The position numbers were made by a program, and so were the translations under genes. The notes under the pieces are model-generated. The model saw only the letters and a list, made by a program, of their open reading frames with translations. It was not told the origin of the DNA and did no database searches. DNA of 64,000 nucleotides from Pleurodeles waltl (taxonomy: Eukaryota; Chordata; Amphibia; Caudata; Salamandridae), in contig NC_090445.1 in assembly GCF_031143425.1 (NCBI RefSeq), positions 816,432,317 through 816,496,316 on the forward strand. Direction: 5' to 3'. Below, piece by piece: positions 46,605-57,763 of the stretch (within the stretch, counting starts at the first letter, position 1; each line of letters begins with the position of its first letter).

Positions 46605-46664
46605 ACTACAACTCCCAAGTTTTTAGAGGCAGCGGCCATCTTGGGGTGTGGCAGGCCTATAAAG
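46605..46664 (+). promoter_or_regulatory. LTR core promoter: ZNF143-like, YY1-like and TATA motifs
   Basis: ACTACAACTCCCA (46,605-46,617) fits the ZNF143 consensus ACTAYRNNNCCCR. GCCATCTTGG (46,635-46,644) is a YY1-type site, followed by GGGTGTGG, a KLF/CACCC-type site, and TATAAAG (46,658-46,664). The second LTR keeps the YY1, CACCC and TATA parts (TATAAAG at 53,754) but has ACTGCA in place of ACTACA. Transcription should start about 25-30 bases further on. Confidence 0.6.
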
Positions 46665-46886
46665 CCCAGCCACACCCAAGCATATTGCTCACTATTTTGA
46701 AGACTTCGGTGCAGTCGGACCTCGTGGGGAGTTCCTCTGAAGAAAGCAGATTTCCTGCATGGCAGAGTGGCAGCATGTCAGAGTATCCTTGTTTCCATGG
46801 TGAATTAAAAAACAAGTAGGTCGTAATCGTTTCGGTAAGGTCTTGATGAGTTAAATCTTGAAGGGGGTTGTTTACTCCCAAAAGTA

Positions 46887-47530
46887 AAGCACCCCTTAGC
46901 ACAACGAGCAAAGCGCTTCAGGCTAAACGAGTAAAGCGCCCCTTAGCACAACTAACAAAGTGCTTCATACCAAACCAGTAAAAAGTGCCCTTGGCACGAC
47001 AATCAAAGCGCTTCAGGCCACATGAGGAAAGCACCCTTGGCACTACAATCAAAGCGCTTCAGGCCCCACGAGTAAAGCACCCTTGGCACGACAATCAAAG
47101 CACTTCAGGCCACACGAGTAAAGCGCCCTTGGCACGACAATCAAAGCGCTTCAGGCCACACGAGGAAAGTGCCCTTGGCACGACAATCAAAGCGCTTTAG
47201 GCCACAGGAGTAAAACGCCCTTGGCACGACAATGAAAGCTCTTCAGGCCACACGGGGAAAGCGACCTTGGCACGACAATGAAAGCGCTTCAGGCCACACG
47301 AGGAAAATGCCCTTGGCACGACAATCAAAGCGCTTCAGGCCACATGAGTAAAGCGCCCTTGGCACGACAATCAAAGTGCTTCAGGCCACACGAGTAAAGA
47401 GCCCTTGGCACGGCGATCAAAGCGCTTCAGACAAAACGAGTAAAGCACCCCTTGACACAACAAGCAAAGCGCTTTAGGCAAAACAAGTAGAAGCGCACCT
47501 GGCATAATTAGTAAAGCGCATCATGCATGA
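46887..47530. repeat. LTR minisatellite, about 46 bp, roughly 14 units
   Basis: Units read AAAGCGCCCTTGGCACGAC, AATCAAAGCGCTTCAGGCC, ACACGAGT. Each unit carries the palindrome AAGCGCTT or a one-base variant. Outer units are more divergent than inner ones. The array makes up about 40 percent of the LTR and lies downstream of the TATA box, so it would be in the transcript. Confidence 0.93.
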
Positions 47531-48028
47531 CGATCAAAGCGCTTCAAGTTCAATTAGTAAAACTTTTCAGGCCTCAGTTGCAAATGTGAAAGCGCTGGAG
47601 AAAAGCAAGCTGTAGGTTTATTGTTTTTTTGGGAAGTACAATATGCTAGATACATATTTAAATCTTTGTGCATTTCTAGGCTGAGATCAAAAGTTTATGT
47701 TATAAAAGCATAACTGTTACATGGTTAATATTCAGAGTATGATCATAGTCCAAAGCTCTTGCCATCTTTAGGTACAGATATTGCACTTTGTTCTTGTTCC
47801 ATGATTCAAAAAAGGGGCTACGTCCAGTTGAAAAAGGGTCTCAATCCGATACCATGGAGACGCCTTTGTTCCAGAGTCTAATGGTGAGTTAATACTGTTA
47901 TGAATGAGTATATGCATATTTGTCCTAACCATTTTTCTTTACAGATCTCTCTCCCTGCAGTTCCCTACCCTAATTCCCTTCCCCCTGCCTGGCTTCATCA
48001 ATACTCTGCGCTCTGATAGCTTTCTGAG

Positions 48029-48047
48029 TTGGTGACGCCGGGAGGTG
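48029..48047 (+). promoter_or_regulatory. Candidate primer-binding site
   Basis: TTGGTGACGCCGGGAGGTG begins with TGG as expected for annealing to a tRNA 3' CCA end, and is identical after the second LTR (55,121). I could not assign the tRNA. Confidence 0.5.
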
Positions 48048-48153
48048 GGCCTTTTGGACAGCAGCGTGCAGATCCTGAGGAAAGGGCACTGTGACAGAAT
48101 AGTGAGCCCACGAGCTTACACTTTGCTCTTGGTCTGTACGTGAGCTGCGCACA

Positions 48154-49146
48154 ATGGCCACCTTAGATACCCTTATGCAAGTAGTCACTCAAATGCAAAA
48201 GGATTTAACAGACTCAAAAAATATTACAGCCAATTTAGTTAACAAAGTAACCCAGCTACAGAGTAAGGTGGATGGGTCAGAACCTGAGTCTCGTCCTACG
48301 CATTCCACACCTACTAACATAGCTGTGAACGTGGCACCAGAAAGGTTTTCTGGGGATCCCAACAAGGTTCATGTTTTTCTCACACAGGTGGAACCACACT
48401 TTACGTGCCGTCCCAATGCCTTTCCGGATCCACAATCTAGAATTGCGATCCTTATATCCTATCTGAATGGTGATGCAGCTACTTGGGCAGTGCCATTAGT
48501 CCGATTAGGTAGTCCCCTTTTGTATAATTGGAATCGTTTTGTGGAGGAATTTGAAAAGGTATTTGACAGGCGCTTAATTACCATGTCTGCAGACAAAGAG
48601 TTACTAGAGTTACGCCAAGGAAACAAAGACTTGACAACGTATTTGTCACACTTCAACCAGTTAGTAGTGGAAACCGCTTGGCCAGAGGAGAAAAGGTCAG
48701 CATTGTTTTATCAAGGACTGAAAGATGAACTGAAAGATGTTTTGGCCCAAATTGAACCGCAACTGAAAACTTGTACTGATTTAATTAATCTAACCGTGCG
48801 GCTAGACCATAGACTCACAGAAAGAAAAGGAGTAAGGAAAAAATGGGAAAGGCCCAACTGGCGAATGGAAAGGTTTAGACACCCTCAGTTGTCCTCAGAC
48901 CCTAATATAGAACCAATGGATATCGGAACTATTCATCCACCTTTGACCAAAGAGGAGAAAGACATACGATGAAGAAATGGACACTGTCTGTACTGTGGAA
49001 AAAAGGGTCATTTCGTAAAGGAATGTCAAGTGAAACCCAAAGGTAAACTTGATCCAACACTTGTGGCAAAGAAAAAGATAGCGGTTGCTTTGGAAAATAT
49101 ACATGAAAAACTAAAGTGCCCAAGAAAAAACGAAGGGGACCTCTAG
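48154..49146 (+). pseudogene. gag, copy 1
   Basis: Starts MATLDTLMQVVTQMQ, with an N-terminal helix, then APERFSGDPNKVHVFL and YLNGDAATWAVPLVR, typical of the Retrotrans_gag capsid domain of sushi-like elements. A zinc knuckle CLYCGKKGHFVKEC (CX2CX4HX4C) lies at 48,985-49,026. A TGA at 48,970 (CGA in copy 2) separates capsid and knuckle. The region ends at a TAG (49,144) that copy 2 shares and that lies in frame with the following protease. Gag forms the particle shell and binds RNA in the family. Confidence 0.85.
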
Positions 49147-51348
49147 GGCAAATTGACGATCCCTTCAGTGTGTTACTGTACAACTTGTTATATCAAACAT
49201 TTCCGAATTCTAGCACAACTAACTGTACAGGGAAAACGTCATACTGTATAAGTTCTAATTGATTCAAGGGCAACAGGACATTTTGTGGACCAACAAACTG
49301 CACTAGACTTGCAAACACCCAGTGTCAAGAAAAAGGTTCCTGAAGTTGTTTATGCAGTCGATGGTAGTGAATTGGCAGGAGGCCGCGTTACTATGCAAAC
49401 CTCATGAATGCAAATGATTTGCAAAAATGATGGGAATCTGAACCACTGTGAGATAATTTGCTTCAATATAATCCAAGCACCCCAATATGGTTTTATTTTA
49501 GGAATGCAGTGGTTAATGTTACACAATCCATGCATAGACTGGCGCAACCAGGTTTCGCGTTTTTTCTTCTTCCTCTTGTTTAAACAAGTGTTTTCAACCA
49601 AGCAGAGACAAAGAAGGTAATCCTCAACACTCTATTGCTACTGCAGCAGAGAAGGAAATTGATCTGTCACAACAGTATTCAGAATATACTGATGTTTTCT
49701 GTGAAAAGAGAGCAAGCTCATTACCACCTCACAGGTCATACGACTGCCAGATCGATCTTGTACCCGGCGCCAATATACCAAATTGTAGAATCTATGCATT
49801 TTCGGAGAAAGAAAACCAAGTCCTACGAGAATACCTCGATCAATGCTTAGCCAACGAGCTGATTAGGCCATCACGATCTCCAGCGGCTTCTCCGCTGTTT
49901 TTCGTACCCAAAGCTAATGGCGAATTGAGACCTTGTATTGGCTTTAGAGCGATAAACAAGATTACTGTTAAAAATAAATACCCACTACCCCTCATACCAG
50001 TCTTATTAGATCAGGTAAAATCAGCAGTTATTTACACCAAACTTGATTAACGAGGTGATTATCACCTAGTTCGAATTCAAGAGGAAGATGAGTGTAAAAC
50101 GGCTTTTAAAACTCGTTATGGTTTCTTTGAGTATCTAGTGATGCCGCTTGGTTTATGTAATGCCCCAGCAGCTTTTCAATATTTCCTAAATGATGTTCTG
50201 AGAGAATACCTAGATATCTTTGTCATCGTTGATATTGACAATATATTGATCTATTCAAACTCCAAAGAAATTCATGAAGAACATGTAACAAAGGTGTTAC
50301 AAACTCTACGAAACCATAATTTGTTTTGCAAATTAAGTAAATGCGAATTTCAAACCAAGGAAGTAGAATTTTTGGGAGTAATTTTAACACCTGACGGCAT
50401 GCAAATGACTGAGAGAAAAATTCAGGCTGTAGCAGAATGGCCCACACCTAAATCAGTACGTGACATCCAATGTTTTTTGGGCTTTGCGAATTTTTACAGA
50501 CGCTTCATCCATCACTTCTCCCAAAAGGTATCACCAATCACCAAATTGCTAAAGAAAAAGGCCATCTTCAACTGGTCCCAAGAGACAGAGAAGGTATTTC
50601 AAGAGTTAAAAAAAGCTTTTACTTCAGTTCCCATTCTAGCTCAACCCAATGTGGAGGAACCATTCATTGTGGAAGCCGATGCATCCTATGTCGCTGTTGG
50701 GACCATCCTTTCCCAACGTCACCTTGAAACAGGACAATTGCATCCCATAGCAAATGTGTCACGAAAACTGAATGAAGCGGAACAGAATTACACCATTGCG
50801 GAAAAAGAATTACTAGCAATCCGCAATGCTTTCAAAGAATGGAGACATTATCTGTTGTGAGCAAAACACACCACAACTGTATGCTCTGACCATAGAAATT
50901 TACAATTTATGAGCTCTGCCAGGCTACTAACTTCCAGGCAGCTGAGATGGATATTATTCTTTGCAGAATTTGATTTCATAGTGACTTTTATATCCAGGAG
51001 TAGATAACAGCAAAGCCAATGCATTGTCTGGGCAAGATTCTTCAATCACACAGACTGAACAAAAACCCAGGCCTTTTATAATGCCTTGGAAAGTGTTGTG
51101 TTTAATAGCGGCCGAAAAATTATTTGATCTCATTCGTAATCATTTTCATATCACCAAGTGGCAAGAGTGGTTACAACAAGACACCAAAAGGTCCATTCAA
51201 CAAGGCCTACCTCTTCACGAATCTCGAGTGTTTCTGACGACTGAAGAGTTAAGAGAGACAGCTTTTCATTGGTTGCATACTCATCCTCTGGCAGGTCATC
51301 TAGGTCCTCAAAAAACACTAGAATTAATGAAAAGGTATTTTTGGTGGC

Positions 51349-52302
51349 TGATCAGTATAGGGAAAGGTGCGGAAGACATTGTGACGCGAAGGGTTATTTA
51401 GCTTGAACAGTGTAGATGAGCGTGATGCCTACTGAAACCCGAACAACGTGGAAAAGTTCACAATGTTGTTTTCAAGCTTGTTTCCCAACATTCCATAGAT
51501 AAAATTATTCGCAGCTGCATGTGTAAGAAACAGGATGTGTATGAGCGAAAGAAGGAGGTCATCTCAACCTTGAGAACGAGAGTACAGGAAAAAGATGGAA
51601 TGAAAACAATGGCCAGGGAATGGCAGAGCAGCCAAGAGACACGTGCTGATAACATAGCTAGAAAATGCTAGAAAGGGATAGAATCCATGCTTCAGGTTAT
51701 TTAAACACTGGAGTGCGGGTGAGGGGACTGAAGCTCGCAGATGGGGTTGTGAAAGCTGCCATCGCCAGGCCCACAGTGCTGCATCCCTGTTTTGCTGTTC
51801 AGAGACCATGACGCTCGAGGGGGAGAGAGGTCCAAGCGGGCGATAGAGGGCTTCCCAGAATTTCGTGGACTAAGTTAAGTTCCACCCAGGGATGAAAGGC
51901 CTTTGTTTCTCTGCTCTATTATTATGATTGATTATTATGCTTGCACTGTGTTTATAATCTGAAGTATTTAGCCCGTTTATATTTTGCTTCCTGGACATCG
52001 TAGTGAGAGCTTGCTGCAGTAATTGAAATTTGCATTTTTGTATACAGTTAATCAAAGCTTATATCTGTCAATGAACTCTTTGCTCATATATAAATAGATG
52101 CTCTTTGTAGTGTGCTCATATGTAAATAGATGCTCTTTGTTGCTATTTTTATTCTACTTCGTTGATGTGCTAAATGCATACATTTACCTGAAATTCTAGT
52201 AAAGTTAAACTGTGTTCATAATTGGTGTGTGGTCCTTCATTGAGCGTCCTTATTGACTTATATCGAACATTTCAGGTGTCAATCAGTCACCTGGATAAGA
52301 CA
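51349..52302 (+). mobile_element. Solo LTR (954 bp) with 5-bp target duplication
   Basis: Starts TGATCAGTATAGGG and ends CTGGATAAGACA (TG..CA). GTGGC lies directly before (51,344-51,348) and after (52,303-52,307). Taking out the LTR and one GTGGC rejoins the integrase frame through FWWPTF, as expected at this place in integrases, so the empty site is confirmed by the coding sequence. It contains a TATTTAAAC motif near 51,697 and no gag or pol. It comes from a different LTR family than its host. No second copy is in the window. Confidence 0.9.
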
Positions 52303-53484
52303 GTGGCCTACATTTGTTTATGACTTAAAGCAAATGTTGCAATCTTGCGAAGTATTTGCAAGATGCAAAAGTGAACATAGCAAGCCTAAGGGTCTATTGA
52401 TACCTCTACCCGTTCCCAATCATCCATGGGAACACATCTCTTTGGATTTCATTACTGGTCTTCCCCAAGTAAGTCAATATTCAACCATTTTAGTGGTGGT
52501 AGATAGTCTTACCAAATATGCTCATTTCATTGCATGTAAAGGTCTTCCAACATCTGACACTTTAGCAAGTATCATCTTAGAAAACATTGTTCGCCTTCAT
52601 GGACTTCCAACACATCCTCTCTGATAGAGGGAGACAATTTTCTGCACGTTTCTGGCAGCAATGGTGCACGGCTTTACGAATTGATTCAACCTTATCCACT
52701 AGTTATCATCCACAAATGGATGGTCAAACAGAGAGATTGAACCAAACTCTAAAACAATATTTACAATGTTATGCAACAAAGTCTCCAAAAACCTGGCTGG
52801 ATCTCCTGTGGCTTGCAGAACTGGCTTATAACAATTCTAACCACTCTTCAATAAACTCATCTCCCTTCTATGGTTTATATGGGTGTGATCCGCACATTTT
52901 GCCAGTTACGCTACCTTTTTCTATGCAAACCACTCCAGCCGTCATGGATATGTTAACACACACGAAAAGAATACATTCACAACTACAAGCAAATCTACAG
53001 CAGGCAAAGACAAAATATAAAATGTAGTATGACAAAAAACACCTGCCTGGCCCTCAGTATACAGACAAAGATAGAGTTTGGTTATCCACGAAAAACGCTG
53101 TAATCAAAAATAAAAACATGTTTCATCCAAAATTCATAGGGCCCTATGAAGTTCTGCGACAAGTAAACCCTGTAACATATAAACTAAAATTGCCATTGTC
53201 CTTGAAAATCCATCCAGTGTTTCACACTTCACTTCTTAAACCTGCTTCGCCCTCAAGTGTCGCACAACCTGCTCCTCTACCAGTCCAAGGTCATTGGGAG
53301 TATGAGGTGCAAGCTATTTTAGACTCCCGATATCGTGGGTCTTCCCTTTGGTATTTAGTGTCCTGGAAGGGATACGGACCAGAAGACAACTCATGGGAAC
53401 CTGCACGGCATGTCCATGCACCACGTTTGGTGCGATGCTTTCATCTCCTCCACCCTGATAAGCCGGGTCCTGGACCGCACTTGG

Positions 53485-53497
53485 GAGAGGGGTGTAA
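53485..53497 (+). promoter_or_regulatory. Polypurine tract
   Basis: GGAGAGGGGTGTA lies directly before the second LTR, where plus-strand DNA synthesis is primed in LTR retrotransposons. Confidence 0.6.
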
Positions 53498-55120
53498 TGT
53501 CAGGAATAGGGCTGTGCGTGGTCCAGGACCCACCCTGACCTCTAATTCACATCTTTGTGGCACGTCATGCGTGCTGCTTGTCATCCCCACTTGCTTCTGA
53601 AATGGTCATCAGCGCGCCTGCCCTGTGGTAAAGCTCATTTAGCTGCAGGGTCAGAACATTGGTGGACAAGATGCATTTATCAATGCCATTCTATGAATGG
53701 ACTGCAACTCCCAAGTTTTTAGAGGCAACGGCCATCTTGGGGTGTGGCAGGCCTATAAAGCCCAGCCACACCCAAGCACATTGCTCACTATTTTGAAGAC
53801 TTCGGTGCAGTCGGACCTCTTGGGGAGTTCCTCTGAAGAAAGTGGACTTCTTGCATGACAGAGTGGCAGGATGTCAGAGTATCGTTGTTTCCACAGTGAA
53901 TTAAAAAATGAGTAGGTCGTACTCGTATTGGTAAGGTCTTGATGAGTCAAATCTTGAAGGAGGTTGTTTACTCCCAAAAGTAAATCACCCCTTAGAACAA
54001 CAAGCAAAGTGCTTCAGGCTAAACAATTAAAGCACCCCTTAGCACAACGATCAAAGCACTTCATACTAAACGAGTAAAGCGCCCTTGGCATGATAATCAA
54101 AGCGCTTTAGGCCACACAAGGAAAGCACCCTTGGCACGACAATCAAAGTGCTTCATGCCACACGAGTAAAGCGCCCTTGGCACGACAATCAAAGCGCTTC
54201 AGGCCACATGAGTGAAGCACCCTTGGCACGACAATCAAAACGCTTTAGGCCACACGAGTAAAGCGCCCATTGGCACGACAATCAAATCGCTTCAGGCCAC
54301 ATGAGGAAAGTGCCCTTGGCACAACAATCAAATCGCTTCAGGCTACACGAGTAAAACACCCTTGGCACGATAATCAAAGCGCTTCAGGCCACATGAGTAA
54401 AGCGCCCTTGGCACGACAATCAAATCGCTTCAGGCCACATGAGAAAAGCGCCCTTGGCACGACTATCAAAGCGCTTCAGCCCACATGAGTAAAGCGCCCT
54501 TGGCACTACAATCAAAGTGCTTCAGACCACACGAGTAAAGCGCCCTTGGCAGGATGATCAAAGCGCTTCAGACAAAACGATGAAAGCGCCCCTGGCATAA
54601 TGAGTAAAGCGCTTTATGCATGACAATCAAAGCGCTTCAAGTTCAATTATTAAAACTTTTCAGGCCTCAGTTGCAAATGTGAAAGCGCTTTAGAAAAGCA
54701 AGCTGTAGTTTCATTGTTTTTTGGGAAGTACAATATGTGAGATACATATTTAAATCTTTGTGCATTCCTAGGCTGAGATCAAAAGTTTATGTTATAAAAG
54801 CATAATTGTGACATGGTTAATATTCAGCGTATGATCATAGTCCAAAGCTCTTGCCATCTTTAGGTACAGAGATTGCAGTTTGTTCTTGTTCCATGATTCA
54901 AAGATGGGGCTACGTCCAGTTCATAAAGGGTCTCAATCCGACATCACGGAGACGCCTTTGTTCCAGAGTCTATTGGTGAGTTTATACTGTTATGAATGAG
55001 TATATGCATATTTGTCCTAACCATTTTTCTTTTAAGATCTCTCTCCCTGCAGTTCCCTACTCTAATTCCCTTCCCCCCGCCTGGCTTCATCAATACTCTG
55101 CGCTCTGGTAGCTTTCTGAG
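53498..55120 (+). mobile_element. Second (middle) LTR
   Basis: Parallel to 46,401-48,028 with many substitutions and indels, including in the minisatellite. It serves as 3' LTR for copy 1 and 5' LTR for copy 2. The visible divergence argues for an old insertion, though the minisatellite part is expected to change faster. Confidence 0.88.
53985..54630. repeat. LTR minisatellite in the second LTR, about 46 bp, roughly 13-14 units
   Basis: Same unit as in the first LTR, with AAAGCGCCCTTGGCACGAC and CAAAGCGCTTCAGGCCACA. Several units read CAAATCGCTTC, breaking the palindrome. Confidence 0.92.
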
Positions 55121-55245
55121 TTGGTGACGCCGGGAGGTGGGCCTTTTGGTCAGCAGCATGCAGATCCCGAGGAAAGGGCACTGTGACAGAATAGTGAGCC
55201 CACAAGTTTATACTTTCCTCTTGGTCTGTACGTGAGCTGCGCAAA

Positions 55246-56277
55246 GTGGCCACCATAGACACCCTTATGCAAGTAGTCACTCAAATGCAAAGGGATTTAA
55301 CGTACTCAGAAAAAGTTACAGCCGATTTAGTTAACAAAATAACCCAGCTACAGAGTAAAGTGGATGGGTCAGAACCTGAGTCTCATTGTACGCATTCCAT
55401 ACCTACTAAAATAGCCGTGAATGTGCCAACACAAATTCCTCTGGCTGCACCAGAAAGGTTTTCTGGGGATCCCAATAAGGTTCATGTTTTTCTCTCACAG
55501 GTGGAACTACACTTTATGTGCCGTCCCAGTGATTTTCTGGATCCACAATCTAGAATTGCATTCCTTATAGCCTATCTGAATGGTGATGCAGCTATTTGGG
55601 CAGTGCCATTAGTCCGATTAGATAGTCCTCTTTTGTATAATTGGCATTGTTTTGTGGAGGAATTTGAAAAGGTATTTGACAAGCGCTCAATTACCATGTC
55701 TGCAGACAAAGAGTTACTAGAGTTACAGCAAGGAAACAAAGACTTGATAACGTATTTGTCAAAATGTATCAAATGTATCAAATTCTTCAACCAGTTATTA
55801 GTGGAAACCGCTTGGCCAGAGGAGAAAAGGTCAGCAGTGTTTTCTCAAGGACTTAAAGACGAACTGAAAGACGTTTTGGCCCAAATTTAACCTCAACCGA
55901 AAACTTGTACTGATTTAATTAATCTAACCCTGCTGCTAGACCATAGACTCACAGAAAGAAAAGGAGTAAGGAAAAAATGGGAAAGGCCCAACTACGAATG
56001 GAAAGGTTTAGACACCCTCAGTTGTCCTCAGACCCTAATATAGAACCATTGGATATCAGAACTATTCGTCCACCTTTGACCAAATAGGAGAAAGACATAC
56101 GACGAAGAAATGGACAGTATCTGTACTGTGGAAAAAAGGGTCATTTCGTAAAGGAATGTCAAGTGAAAACAAAGGTAAACTTGATCCAACACTTGTGGCA
56201 AAGAAAAAGATAGTGGTTGCTTTGGAAAATACACAGGAAAAACTACAGTGCCAAGAAAAAACAAAGGGGACCTCTAG
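55246..56277 (+). pseudogene. gag, copy 2
   Basis: Aligns with copy 1. The ATG is GTG here (55,246), TAA occurs at about 55,887 in the capsid end, and a small direct duplication (AAATGTATC repeated) lies near 55,762-55,780. An extra segment before the capsid motif (VPTQIPLAAPERFSG) is absent from copy 1, which therefore has a small deletion there. The zinc knuckle reads CGKKGHFVKEC. It ends at TAG (56,275), as in copy 1. Confidence 0.8.
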
Positions 56278-57763
56278 AGCAAATTGACGATCCCTTCAGT
56301 GAGCTCTTGTACAAATCCTTATGTCAAACATTTCCGAATTCTAGAGCAACTAACTGTACAGGGAAAACATCATACTGTACAAGTTCTAATTGATTCAGCT
56401 GCAACAGGAAATTTTGTGGACCAACAAACTGCACTAGACTTGCAAATACCCAGTGCCAAGAAAAAGGTTCCTGAAGTTGTTTATGCAGTCGATGGTAGTG
56501 AATTGGCAGGAGGCCCCGTTCCTATGCAAACCTCACAAATGCAAATGATTTGCAAAAATGATGGGAATCTGAACCACTGTGAGATAATTTGCTTCAATAT
56601 AATCAAAGCACCCCAATATGGTTTTATCTTAGGAATGCCGTGGTTAATGTTACACAATCCATGCATAGACTGGCGTAACCAGGTTTTGCGTTTTTCTTCT
56701 TCCTCTTGTTCAAACAAGTGTTTTCAACCAGGAAGAGACAAAGAAGGGAATGCTCAACACTCTATTGCTACTGCAGCAGAGAAGGAAATTGATCTGTCAC
56801 AACAGTATTCAGAATATACTGATGTTTTCTGTGAAAAGAAAGCAAGCTCATTACCACCTCACAAGTCGTACGACTGCCAGACTGATCTTGTATCCAGCAC
56901 CAATATACCAAATTGTAGAATCTATGCATTATCGAAGAAAGAAAACCAAGTCCTACGAGAATACCTCTATCAATGCTTAGCCAATGAGCTAATTAGGCCA
57001 TCACGATCTCCAACGGCTTCGCCGCTGTTTTTCGTACCCAAAGCCAATGGCGAATTGAGACCTTATATTGACTATAGAGCGATAAACAAAATTACTGTTA
57101 AAAATAAATACCCACTACCCCTCATACCAGTCTTATTAGATCAGGTAAAATCAGCAGTTATTTACACCAAGCTTGATTTACAAGGTGCTTATTACCTAGT
57201 TCGAATTCGAGAGGGAGATGAGTTGAAAACGGCTTTTAAAACTCGTTATGGTCTCTTTGAGTATCTAGTGATGCCGTTTTGTCTATGTAATGCCCCAGCA
57301 GCTTTTCAATATTTCCTAAACGATGTTCTGAGAGAATACCTAGACATCTTTGTCATCGTTTATATTGACGATATATTGATCTATTCAAACTCCAAAGAAA
57401 TTCATGAAGAACATGTTACAAAGGTGTTGCAAACTCTACGAAACCATAATTTGTTTTGCAAATTAAGTAAATGCGAATTTCATACCTGGTCCCAAGAGAC
57501 AGAGAAGGCATTTCAAGAGTTAAAAAAGGCTTTTACTCCAGCTCCCATTCTAGCTCATCCCAATGTGGAGGAACCATTCATTGTGGAAGCCGATGCATCC
57601 AATGTCGCTGTTGGGGACATCCTTTCCCAACGTCACCTAGAAACTGGACAATTGCATCCCATAGCATATGTGTCACGAAAACTGAATGAATCGGAACAGA
57701 ATAACACCATTGCGGAAAAAGAATTACTAGCAATCCGCAATGCTTTCAAAAAATGAAGACATT
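56278..57763 (+). pseudogene. pol, copy 2: protease and RT, open for 490 codons, truncated
   Basis: Directly after the gag TAG and in the same frame, the reading frame is open to 57,756. Protease LIDSAATGNFVD again lacks the Gly of the active site. RT has MPFCLCNAPAAFQ (Cys where Gly is usual) and an intact catalytic YIDD box (57,361-57,372). Compared with copy 1, 216 nt (72 codons) are missing between KCEFHT and WSQETEK, removing the end of RT and the linker to RNase H without breaking the frame. RNase H starts (VEADASNVAVG) and ends at TGA (57,754), eight bases before Harbinger-3. Integrase is not in the window. Confidence 0.85.

Larger units (their letters stand above)
46401..48028 (+). 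mobile_element. 5' LTR (about 1.63 kb)
   Basis: Starts TGTCAGGAATAGGGC immediately after Harbinger-2 sequence and is repeated at 53,498 over the same length. The 3' limit is placed before TTGGTGACGCCGGGAGG, a TGG-starting stretch of the kind used as tRNA primer-binding site. The LTR does not end in an obvious CA there, so the limit is uncertain by some tens of bases. It contains a promoter-like block and a 46-bp minisatellite. Confidence 0.8.
49147..53600 (+). pseudogene. pol, copy 1: protease, RT, RNase H, integrase, chromodomain
   Basis: Protease: LIDSRATGHFVD at about 49,255-49,290, where the catalytic DSG/DTG is DSR. RT: 49,740-50,340 with ASPLFFVPKANGELRP, MPLGLCNAPAAFQ and the catalytic box mutated to DIDN (50,231-50,242); a TAA sits near 50,047. 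RNase H follows (VEADASYVAVG, EKELLAI). Integrase HHCC (HPLAGHLG, then CEVFARCK) is split by a solo LTR at 51,349-52,302. Catalytic core: LDFITGLP, LSDRGRQF, GQTERLNQTL, with a 1-nt shift near 52,612. A GPY/F-type segment (FIGPYEVL) and a chromodomain (YLVSWKGYGPEDNSWEP, about 53,296-53,450) end the protein. The frame runs about 100 bases into the second LTR. Confidence 0.88.
46401..57763 (+). mobile_element. Ty3/gypsy chromovirus-type retrotransposon, LTR-gag-pol-LTR-gag-pol
   Basis: Two LTRs (46,401 and 53,498), each followed by a gag-pol region. The gag type, the pol order protease, RT, RNase H, integrase, and a C-terminal chromodomain fit the sushi-like vertebrate chromoviruses, the group from which PEG10/RTL genes were domesticated (family knowledge). 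The second pol stops at 57,763 where Harbinger-3 starts. The tandem layout suggests LTR-LTR recombination or a tandem insertion. Both gag-pol regions are inactivated. Confidence 0.9.
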
